64,000 nucleotides of DNA from Candidatus Omnitrophota bacterium (lineage in GTDB: Bacteria; Omnitrophota; Gorgyraeia; 2-02-FULL-51-18). The stretch is taken from assembly GCA_022072175.1 (NCBI GenBank), contig JAJVIE010000003.1:601840-665839 (forward strand), read 5' to 3'. The notes beneath the pieces are model-generated. The model was not told the origin of the DNA, searched no databases, and saw only the letters and a list, made by a program, of their open reading frames with translations. A program made the translations under genes and the position numbers. Below are positions 1 to 6,309 of this stretch, one piece after another; position 1 is the first letter of the stretch; every line of letters begins with the position of its first letter.

Positions 1-950
1 CGGACCTCGAGGTAGGTCTTGAGGCGGGCATCGGTGAAGATCGTCGAAAGGTGCAGCTGCCAGTCCTCTCGGCAGGCCGTCAGATGCCCGCAGCCGCGGC
101 GCAAGTACTGCCTGAACGTCGCGGGCCGGACGGAGACGAGTTCGCCACCGCGCTGGACGAAGAACATCGGCACATCGAGCGCGTAGTTCACGTAGTCGTC
201 TATCGTGAAATCCCTGCGCAGCGCGGCCCGGAGCACACCGGATCGGGCCGGGTCGGTGTGCCTCCAAATGTGCGCCCTGTAGGAAAGGTATCCGCTGGGA
301 CGGCCCTCACTGAACGGTGAGTTGGCGAGCATCGCCGTCAAGAACGGCGACAAGAGGGTGGCCAGACGGTACTTGTCGACCGCGTCCTGTTCCGAAATGA
401 AGTCGAAAGAGGCTTGTAGCGACGCGGTCCGTTTCATCATCGAGTACGTCAGCCTCCCGCGCCGGCGTAGCAGCCGGCGCATGATCCCGTAGCGTTGTTT
501 GGGGACCCACGGGATGGACGCTTCCGCGCTGATCGGCTGGCAGCCCAAGCCGAGCCAGACGATGCCGTGCGGGCGGCCTACGGACCGGATCTCACGCAGA
601 TGTTCATCGAGCTCGCGCGCGTTCTCGCGCAGACAGTACGCGGGTCCGCCGCTGAGCTCGATCTGACCGCCCGGCTCGAGGGTGATCCGCGTGAAGCCCT
701 TGCGCAGGGCCACGATATGCCCACGGTCCCGCTGGTCGGCCGTCCAGCCATGACGCACGATGAGGGCCCTGAACAAGGAAGCCACGCCCCCCGGACCGTA
801 GTAGCGCAGGGCCTTGCCGGTGTCGCCTCGTACGCCGAGCTTCTCCCATTCGACGCCGATCCGCCGTTGATCGGGGTGCTTGCAGCCGGCGAGGATCTCG
901 GCTTTGAGCGCTCGGAGCAGTCGTTTGGGCGTGCGGTGCGCTACGGGCAT
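1..950 (-). CDS. gshA: glutamate-cysteine ligase (partial, C-terminus beyond window)
   Basis: ATP-dependent ligase joining glutamate and cysteine, the first step of glutathione synthesis. The reading frame runs from an ATG at 950 off the left edge without a stop, so about 316 residues are visible. Early residues read IGVEWEKLGV, matching the G-x-E-x-EK signature of the plant/proteobacterial GCS2-type family, followed by LEPGGQIELSG, the family's glutamate-binding segment. It is divergent from gshB with only 28 bases between the starts, so both pathway genes probably share one regulatory region. An EgtA-like role (ergothioneine) is possible in this superfamily, but the adjacent gshB argues for glutathione. 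Confidence 0.88.
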   Translation of the reverse strand, partial: MPVAHRTPKRLLRALKAEILAGCKHPDQRRIGVEWEKLGVRGDTGKALRYYGPGGVASLFRALIVRHGWTADQRDRGHIVALRKGFTRITLEPGGQIELSGGPAYCLRENARELDEHLREIRSVGRPHGIVWLGLGCQPISAEASIPWVPKQRYGIMRRLLRRRGRLTYSMMKRTASLQASFDFISEQDAVDKYRLATLLSPFLTAMLANSPFSEGRPSGYLSYRAHIWRHTDPARSGVLRAALRRDFTIDDYVNYALDVPMFFVQRGGELVSVRPATFRQYLRRGCGHLTACREDWQLHLSTIFTDARLKTYLEV

Positions 951-966
951 GGGATCGGGGGCGTGC

Positions 967-972
967 TATAAT
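967..972 (+). promoter_or_regulatory. -10 box TATAAT of gshB in the gshA/gshB divergent gap
   Basis: A perfect TATAAT lies 6 nt before the GTG of gshB, so transcription should begin at or next to the start codon. No convincing -35 is seen at 16-18 nt upstream. The reverse complement of the same bases contains TATA, so the same short gap may also serve gshA on the other strand. Confidence 0.55.
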
Positions 973-978
973 CTCCGG

Positions 979-1941
979 GTGAAGATCGCCTGCCTACTCT
1001 ATCCGACCCGCGACGTCAAAGTCAACGAGGACACCTCGTTCTGGCTGCTCCGAGCCCTCGAAAAACGCGGTCATGAGGTGAGTCATTTCGAGAGCTCGGA
1101 CCTGAGCAGTGACGGTGGGCGTCTTTCGGTCCGCCTGACGCGCTCGCGTCTCGATCCACGCCGCGGATACGTCGACGCCCGACGGTCGCGAGGTTGCGAC
1201 CTGGGTTCGATCGATGCGGTCCTGGTCCGCAAGGAGCCGCCTTTCGACAGCGACTATGTTCATACGCTGCAGCTGCTGTCGCTGGCCAAGGAGCGTGGTC
1301 TAAGGGTCGTCAACGATCCCGACGCGATGTTGCGATATAACGAAAAGACACTACTGGACCTCTTTCCCGATCTCGCTCCCGGCATGTGCTGGACGCGTGA
1401 TGTTCGTCATGCGCTGGACTGGGTCTCCGGGCTCAAGGGCGGATCGGTCGTGATCAAGCCCTTGGACAATCGCTCGGGCACCGGGGTTGTGCGGGCTCGC
1501 GCTTCCGACGAGGCCCTCCCCTCTCTGATGATGACCTTGATGGACGGCGGGCGCCGCTGGGTCGTGCTCCAGCGATATTTGGCCGGCGCCGCCCAAGGCG
1601 ACAAGCGGGTCCTTCTGGCCGGTGAGGAGGTGGTGGGTGTCTTCAGGCGCGTGCCGGCCGCGGGCGATTTCAGATCGAACCTCAGCGTCGGCGGCTCGAT
1701 GGTCCGTGCTGGCTTGACCCCGGCCGAAACGCGATTGGTCCAGCGGGTCGCGCCGGAACTGACCCGCCGGGGATTGTGGTTGACCGGACTTGATGTCGTC
1801 GACGAGCGCCTGGTCGAGATCAACATCACCAGCCCGTCGGGCTTGCCTGAGATCGCGCAGTTGTACGGAAGGGACCGCTCGACCTGGATGGCCGAACGCT
1901 TGGAGCGGTACCTGCTAGAGAGAGGCGCCGGCCGCGGCTGA
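979..1941 (+). CDS. gshB: glutathione synthetase
   Basis: ATP-grasp enzyme that adds glycine to gamma-glutamylcysteine; 320 residues, the usual GshB size. The N-terminal domain begins MKIACLLYPTRDVKVNEDTSF. VLVRKEPPFDSDY, VVIKPLDNRSGTGV and VEINITSPSG match the GshB substrate and ATP-binding segments. The GTG at 979 is chosen because it gives the family's N-terminus; the frame stays open upstream to 880 with no homology. This is the only convincing plus-strand protein gene in the window. Its 3' end overlaps the convergent ferredoxin gene by 27 bases. Confidence 0.93.
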   Translation: MKIACLLYPTRDVKVNEDTSFWLLRALEKRGHEVSHFESSDLSSDGGRLSVRLTRSRLDPRRGYVDARRSRGCDLGSIDAVLVRKEPPFDSDYVHTLQLLSLAKERGLRVVNDPDAMLRYNEKTLLDLFPDLAPGMCWTRDVRHALDWVSGLKGGSVVIKPLDNRSGTGVVRARASDEALPSLMMTLMDGGRRWVVLQRYLAGAAQGDKRVLLAGEEVVGVFRRVPAAGDFRSNLSVGGSMVRAGLTPAETRLVQRVAPELTRRGLWLTGLDVVDERLVEINITSPSGLPEIAQLYGRDRSTWMAERLERYLLERGAGRG

Positions 1942-2316
1942 CGCGGGGTTGCTGCGGGTCGGCTGATCACAGACGCTCCGCAGGGTCAATTCACCGGAGC
2001 GCGATAGGGCTTCGACCGTCGGCAGCATGAGGATCGTGTCCCAAGGACAATGCTTCGCGCAGAGGGCGCAGCCGATGCACCGCTGGAGGTCGATCTCAAC
2101 GACCTGTTGCATCTGAGGGTGGTCCACGCCGGGCACGATCTCGATGCTGTCTACCGGACAAAAGACGATGCACGCCTCACAACCGGTACAGCCGCTCTGG
2201 TCGATGACCGCGAGCTTGGGCGGCGCTTTCTTGCGAGCCAGCTTCTTGGACTTCTCGGCGGCGCGTTCGAGCGCGAGCTTTTGGGAATCGGGATTGGTGA
2301 ACTGCGCGGTATCCAT
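1915..2316 (-). CDS. 2x[4Fe-4S] ferredoxin-like protein
   Basis: Small cytoplasmic electron carrier of 133 residues. A lysine-rich N-terminal 35 residues precede two classical cluster motifs, CTGCEACIVFCP and CIGCALCAKHCP, each C-x2-C-x2-C-x3-CP. The C-terminal 30 residues are polar and unrecognised. It is transcribed alone from the promoter at 2325-2352 and converges on gshB. The redox partner cannot be read from context; the cytochrome assembly genes next door are only neighbours. Start at ATG 2316 lies 8 nt after the -10 box. Confidence 0.85.
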   Translation of the reverse strand: MDTAQFTNPDSQKLALERAAEKSKKLARKKAPPKLAVIDQSGCTGCEACIVFCPVDSIEIVPGVDHPQMQQVVEIDLQRCIGCALCAKHCPWDTILMLPTVEALSRSGELTLRSVCDQPTRSNPASAAAGASL

Positions 2317-2324
2317 AGTCGGAA

Positions 2325-2352
2325 ATTATACGCCCCCGCCCCATCTCGTCAA
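2325..2352 (-). promoter_or_regulatory. sigma70-type promoter of the ferredoxin gene (leaderless)
   Basis: On the minus strand TTGACG, 16-nt spacer, TATAAT, then 8 nt to the ATG at 2316. The expected transcription start is therefore about one base from the initiation codon. The promoter overlaps the 3' end of the small membrane protein gene. Confidence 0.7.
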
Positions 2353-2508
2353 GACATAACCCGCCAGGAACAGCATCGCCGAACCGCAAAAAACAGTGAT
2401 CGCTCCGGCCTCGCTGTGGCGGATCTGGCCCTCCCAGATGGCGAAAGGCATCCATAGAAGTCCGGCCACCTGCAGGGCTCTGCCGGTCTTATACAGCAGG
2501 TTTTTCAT
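2326..2508 (-). CDS. small membrane protein, two helices
   Basis: A 60-residue protein starting MKNLLYKTGRALQVAGLLW with two hydrophobic stretches (about residues 10-22 and 35-53) separated by a short charged loop IWEGQIRHSEAG. It looks like an inner-membrane hairpin. It is the last gene of the ctaA-cyoE-sco string and overlaps the preceding gene by 20 bases, so it may be a small accessory of oxidase assembly, but no family is recognised. An upstream in-frame ATG at 2529 would add seven residues. Confidence 0.55.
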   Translation of the reverse strand: MKNLLYKTGRALQVAGLLWMPFAIWEGQIRHSEAGAITVFCGSAMLFLAGYVLTRWGGGV

Positions 2509-3124
2509 CTTCGAACGGTAGCCCCACACCGTCCAGCCGCACCCAACGCGCGGAGTTGAAATCCGGTATCCGGTCCTGCGGGATCGGCTCGATGTCCGTG
2601 ATCGCGGACGGATCGAAGGTTCGATCGCTCAGGTCGTACACGCCGAGGACCTCCCTTCGTTCCAGAACGAACGCATGTTCCACGCGGCGGCCGTCACGCA
2701 GGATCAGATGTACGAGGTGTCCTTTGCGGACCGTCTCCGGCCACTGTTTGAGCTTGCGGCGCAGGGGTTCGGCCAGGACCCTGGACCGCTGGGGGATGTC
2801 CAGGCATCTCACCCCCATGGCCCGCCGGACCTTCTCGTAAGCGTCGCCCTCCCGTCCGATCCGGGCATCTTCATAGGCCTTGTCGACCTTGGCGTACATG
2901 ATCACGATGAGCGGGACCAGCAGGATCATCCAGGTCCCGAAGACCGCGACCACCCAGACCAGCGGCGCGCCGGGTTTGTCCATGGTTCCGTAATGCCGCG
3001 CCAGGTGTCCCGTCCAGAACCAGCATGAGACGAAAAAGGATACGATCGTGACAGCGATCCAGCCGACCCACCAGGTGATGGCCGACAGGGCCGAATCCTT
3101 GCGGCCCGAACTCGCGCGTGTCAT
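2489..3124 (-). CDS. membrane-anchored protein of unknown function
   Basis: 211 residues starting at an ATG that overlaps the sco stop (ATGA). Two transmembrane segments lie near residues 15-35 and 50-72, followed by a charged soluble domain of about 135 residues ending in PFEDEKPAV. I do not recognise the domain. Position directly after ctaA, cyoE and sco, with translational coupling, suggests an accessory role in cytochrome oxidase biogenesis. This is an inference from context only. Confidence 0.65.
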   Translation of the reverse strand: MTRASSGRKDSALSAITWWVGWIAVTIVSFFVSCWFWTGHLARHYGTMDKPGAPLVWVVAVFGTWMILLVPLIVIMYAKVDKAYEDARIGREGDAYEKVRRAMGVRCLDIPQRSRVLAEPLRRKLKQWPETVRKGHLVHLILRDGRRVEHAFVLERREVLGVYDLSDRTFDPSAITDIEPIPQDRIPDFNSARWVRLDGVGLPFEDEKPAV

Positions 3125-3708
3125 CGGATGGCCTCGGCGTCCTTGAGCAAGCGCTTGATGTGGGAGGGATCCTCGGAGTCGTAGGAGCCGACAACGACCC
3201 CGCGCTCGTCCAGCAGGGTCCAACGGAGACTGTGCATCTCGGGTTTGTCGACGCCGGGTAGGAGCAGTTGTCCGGCCAGCTCACTGACGGCCACGCTATC
3301 CGCGCGCGCGAAGAGCCAGGTGCGGTCCGCGACGTCCCACTGCTCCGCGTACGCCGCGAGGGTTTCGGGGGTATCGTGCGCCGGATCGCTGCTGACCGAA
3401 AGGAAACCGATGGAGGTTGGTAATGACCGGGACAGCGCTGTCAGTCTCTGGTTCATCTGCGGGCACTGGGATGGACAGCGCGTGTACATGAACTGCACAA
3501 GCCAGGGCCGGCCCCGTAACTGGCTCAGGTCCGAGCTCCGGCCGAACTGGTCCGTGAAGGACAGCGCGGGGGTCACGGCCTTCATGATCGCGGGAGCGGG
3601 CCCGGCGACCGCGGGCGGCTCGCTCCCCCCTCTCCAGGCCCTGGCCATCAGCAGAACGATCAGCAGGAGGTTCGCCGCCAGGAAACAGCGGAAAGCAGTC
3701 CGGATCAC
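3121..3708 (-). CDS. SCO1/SenC family copper chaperone for cytochrome oxidase
   Basis: Thioredoxin-fold copper chaperone that metallates the CuA site of haem-copper oxidases. 195 residues with one N-terminal membrane anchor (residues 5-22), a periplasmic domain, the Sco copper motif YTRCPSQCP (C-x3-C) and a later conserved His in MHSLRW. The start is GTG at 3708, overlapping the cyoE stop by 4 nt. It belongs to the ctaA-cyoE-sco operon. The oxidase subunits themselves lie outside the window. Confidence 0.9.
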   Translation of the reverse strand: MIRTAFRCFLAANLLLIVLLMARAWRGGSEPPAVAGPAPAIMKAVTPALSFTDQFGRSSDLSQLRGRPWLVQFMYTRCPSQCPQMNQRLTALSRSLPTSIGFLSVSSDPAHDTPETLAAYAEQWDVADRTWLFARADSVAVSELAGQLLLPGVDKPEMHSLRWTLLDERGVVVGSYDSEDPSHIKRLLKDAEAIR

Positions 3709-4574
3709 GACAGCGCGGCCCTATCGACGGCTGCGGAGAGCATCAGGACGACGACGTACAGAACGGAGGTCAGCACGAAACGGCGCGGATTCTCGAAACG
3801 GCGGAGGATGAGCGTCAGCGCCAGGGCGATGAACAGGGCGTTGGCGGCGATCATGCCCGCCAAGTAGGGCCAGCCGGCCAGTCCGAGCACGACCGGCAAC
3901 AGGCTTACCGGCGACAGGATCAATGTGAAGAACAGGATCTGCTTGGCCGTGCGCTCTCCGGTGACATCGAGCTCGGGCAGCATCTTGAGGCCTCCGCGCG
4001 TATAGTCCTCCCGGTAGATCCAGGCGATGCACAGGAAATGCGGTAATTGCCAGAGGTAGAGGATGAGAAAAACAATGAACGCTTCGATGGAAAGCGGCCG
4101 GGTCGTAGCCGCCCAACCCATGACCGGAGGCAGTGCCCCGGGAATCGCGCCGACGAACGTGTTGAGCGGCGTGATCCGCTTGAGCGGCGTGTAGCAGGCC
4201 AGGTAGGTGACGAGCGTCAGCACGCCGATCCATGCCGTCGTCGGGTTGGTCCTCGTCCAGAGATAGGCGATGCCCGACAGGCCCAGCACGGCCGCGAACA
4301 CGGCCGCCTGCCAACGCGCGAGGCGTCCGGTCGGCAGAGGCCTGGCTTCGGTTCTTTTCATCAGCGAATCGACATCGATCTCCATGAGCTGATTGAGCGC
4401 ATTGGCCGCCGAGCCGACAAGGAAGGCGCCCACGAACACGTCGATGAACAGACCCGTCGAGAGGTTCTCTCCGGACAGGAGCGTTCCGAACAGCGCCGAC
4501 AGCGACGCGACGGTCGTCAGTCGAGGCTTGGCAAGGGCCATATAGTCGCTCGCGGATCCCGTCGGCCGATTCAT
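3705..4574 (-). CDS. ctaB: protoheme IX farnesyltransferase (haem O synthase)
   Basis: Polytopic inner-membrane UbiA-family prenyltransferase that farnesylates haem B to haem O. 289 residues, normal for CyoE/CtaB. The hallmark NALNQLMEIDVDSLMKRTEARPLP holds the first Asp-rich motif, NQ-x4-D-x3-D-x2-M-x-RT. Several hydrophobic helices follow. It overlaps ctaA upstream and sco downstream by 4 nt each, so the three are translationally coupled. The symbol cyoE is also used for this family. Confidence 0.92.
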   Translation of the reverse strand: MNRPTGSASDYMALAKPRLTTVASLSALFGTLLSGENLSTGLFIDVFVGAFLVGSAANALNQLMEIDVDSLMKRTEARPLPTGRLARWQAAVFAAVLGLSGIAYLWTRTNPTTAWIGVLTLVTYLACYTPLKRITPLNTFVGAIPGALPPVMGWAATTRPLSIEAFIVFLILYLWQLPHFLCIAWIYREDYTRGGLKMLPELDVTGERTAKQILFFTLILSPVSLLPVVLGLAGWPYLAGMIAANALFIALALTLILRRFENPRRFVLTSVLYVVVLMLSAAVDRAALS

Positions 4575-5449
4575 GCCGCAGGCGCCTCGCGGTAGAAGCG
4601 GCGCGACCGAAGGTACAGCAGGACCATCGTCATCAGGATCGCTGCGCCTAGGGTCTGGTGGGCCGTCGTCGTGAGCACTTCCGCGGTCGAGGGCAGTCCT
4701 TCGATCCGTGATGCCGATCTCGTGAGGACCAGCGAGGCGATGCCCAGGGCCACCTGCCCCAACACCAGCGTTACGAGCATTGCGCCGTGGACCCGGAGCT
4801 TGGTCCAGTGAGGAACGCGGACGGTCTTGATCCAGACCAACAGCGCATGGAGGACGATGAGCGCGCCCAGGATGATGTGCGCGTCCGGACGCGAGTTGGG
4901 CCTGTGGCGCAAGAGAGCGCCGGCCACCAATTGCGCGAAGACGAAGAACAGCGTGATCAGCTCAAGGCGCCCCAGCGCGGAGGCGCCCGTGACGGGAGTC
5001 GGTGACGACACCCGCCATTCGTTGGACGTGGTCAGCGCGATCGATGCGATCACGCACAGGAACGACTGAGCCACGCAGGCGTGCGTGACCGAGATGGCCA
5101 ATGGCAACAAATGGATGACCGTCAGACCGCCCAGGACCGCTTGGACCAGCACGAGCACACAGGCCGCCAGCGACAGTGCTCGTATCCAACGGCGCTGTTC
5201 GGAGCGATGGACGAGCGCCGCGAGGACCAGGGTCAGGACACCGATGGCTCCGGCGATCATGCGGTGGCTGTGTTCAAAACGCACACCACCGACCATCGGC
5301 GGGAAGAACTGTCCGTAGGACAGGGGCCAATCCGGCACTGAAAGGCCCGATTCGGTACTGGTCACTAGGCCCCCTGCCGCGATCAGCATGAGCGTGCCCA
5401 GGGTCAAAGCGACCGCGAACAGGTGTGTGAGGCGTTGGGCGGGGTTCAT
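4571..5449 (-). CDS. ctaA: haem A synthase (CtaA/COX15 family)
   Basis: Eight-helix membrane enzyme that oxidises haem O to haem A. 292 residues. The N-terminal half has GLVTSTESGLSVPDWPLSYG and FEHSHRMIAG, and the C-terminal half has RHRPNSRPDAHIILG and TTAHQTLGAAI, which carry the histidines expected in the two haem-binding halves. First gene of the oxidase-assembly operon. Its ATG is only 4 nt after the T-run of the terminator of the cupredoxin gene, so no separate promoter is obvious and read-through may drive it. Confidence 0.87.
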   Translation of the reverse strand: MNPAQRLTHLFAVALTLGTLMLIAAGGLVTSTESGLSVPDWPLSYGQFFPPMVGGVRFEHSHRMIAGAIGVLTLVLAALVHRSEQRRWIRALSLAACVLVLVQAVLGGLTVIHLLPLAISVTHACVAQSFLCVIASIALTTSNEWRVSSPTPVTGASALGRLELITLFFVFAQLVAGALLRHRPNSRPDAHIILGALIVLHALLVWIKTVRVPHWTKLRVHGAMLVTLVLGQVALGIASLVLTRSASRIEGLPSTAEVLTTTAHQTLGAAILMTMVLLYLRSRRFYREAPAA

Positions 5450-5453
5450 CGCG

Positions 5454-5488
5454 AAAAAACAGACCCGCCGGATCGCTCCGGCGGGTCT
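5454..5488 (-). terminator. rho-independent terminator after the cupredoxin gene
   Basis: 12-bp perfect inverted repeat (5461-5472 with 5477-5488), 4-nt loop, followed on the minus strand by a six-T run at 5459-5454. It ends right before the ctaA start codon. Confidence 0.9.
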
Positions 5489-5497
5489 TGAGGGGCT

Positions 5498-6199
5498 CTA
5501 GACGCCGAACTGGAACGCGACGTCCGACTTGCCGGAATCGTCGATGGTGATGCTCTGTGTTTGAGTGCCATATTTCTCATGCCAAGCTTCGATCACGTAC
5601 GTGCCGGCGGGCAGGTCCTTGATCTCGAAGCTTCCGTCCTCCCCGGTCACGGCGTAGAACGGGTGGTCCAGGACACCGATGTAGCTGGCCATCCAGGGAT
5701 GGACGTCGCACTTCACCTTGACCATGACTTCGGGCTTGGCCAGGGTCTTCTTGATCTTCATTCCCTGGAGCGGCATGCCCAGATTGAACTGAGGGCTGTT
5801 CTTGGGCAGGGCGTGTACGTTGTGGAGCGTGCTGTCGCTGTTGATGATCTCGATCGGCTGGCCGGCCATCACACCCAGCACTTTGGGCGTGTACATGCAG
5901 CCCTTCTGATCGAGCGTCACAGGGGTCTTCGGGGCTTCGTATTTGCCGCTGAGACCCTCTTTGACGTAGACGAACACGTTCTTGAGCGTTCCATTGGCAT
6001 TGACGATGACATCATCAGCGGCGATGCCGTCGGCGTGAAGAGCTTTGCAGCTTGGATCGGCCTCCATCTTGATGGGTTCCGCAGCCGGAGCTTGGCCCTG
6101 GAACGACGCAGAACCGCTGACCGAGGCCGCCTGAGCCTGGGTAGCGAAGAGTGTCAACAGGAGGGCGGTAAGGGTAGCACGATTCCATGAACAGATCAT
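5498..6199 (-). CDS. exported cupredoxin-like blue copper protein with C-terminal beta domain
   Basis: 233 residues with a Sec signal peptide (about 1-24, ending AQA). A plastocyanin-like core carries STLHNVHA (His126, His129) and KCDVHPWM (Cys164, His167, Met170); the C-x2-H-x2-M spacing equals that of amicyanin. The last 50 residues, GEDGSFEIKDLPAGTYVIE, resemble a carboxypeptidase-regulatory/SdrD-like beta sandwich. Likely a periplasmic electron carrier between the b6f-like complex and an oxidase; that role is inferred. It has its own promoter and terminator, and a 14-bp palindrome in its leader. A start at ATG 6199 is supported by GGAG upstream. Confidence 0.82.
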   Translation of the reverse strand: MICSWNRATLTALLLTLFATQAQAASVSGSASFQGQAPAAEPIKMEADPSCKALHADGIAADDVIVNANGTLKNVFVYVKEGLSGKYEAPKTPVTLDQKGCMYTPKVLGVMAGQPIEIINSDSTLHNVHALPKNSPQFNLGMPLQGMKIKKTLAKPEVMVKVKCDVHPWMASYIGVLDHPFYAVTGEDGSFEIKDLPAGTYVIEAWHEKYGTQTQSITIDDSGKSDVAFQFGV

Positions 6200-6218
6200 C
6201 GCTTCTTCTCCGGGTCTG

Positions 6219-6232
6219 GGACGCTAGCGTCC
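6219..6232. promoter_or_regulatory. 14-bp perfect palindrome in the cupredoxin leader
   Basis: GGACGCTAGCGTCC has perfect two-fold symmetry and no loop. It lies about 27-40 nt downstream of the predicted transcription start and 20 nt before the start codon, a place where a dimeric repressor could bind. No family is assigned. Confidence 0.4.
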
Positions 6233-6265
6233 GTGGTGTTGGATCGGGGTCACAAATCTGGCGGT

Positions 6266-6294
6266 ATTATACGCTAACTCGCGCGGCTCTGCAA
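6266..6294 (-). promoter_or_regulatory. sigma70-type promoter of the cupredoxin gene
   Basis: Minus strand TTGCAG, 17-nt spacer, TATAAT. Predicted start near 6259, giving a leader of about 60 nt that contains the palindrome at 6219-6232 and a GGAG ribosome site. Confidence 0.75.
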
Positions 6295-6309
6295 TCGATG
6301 CCGAGCGTC

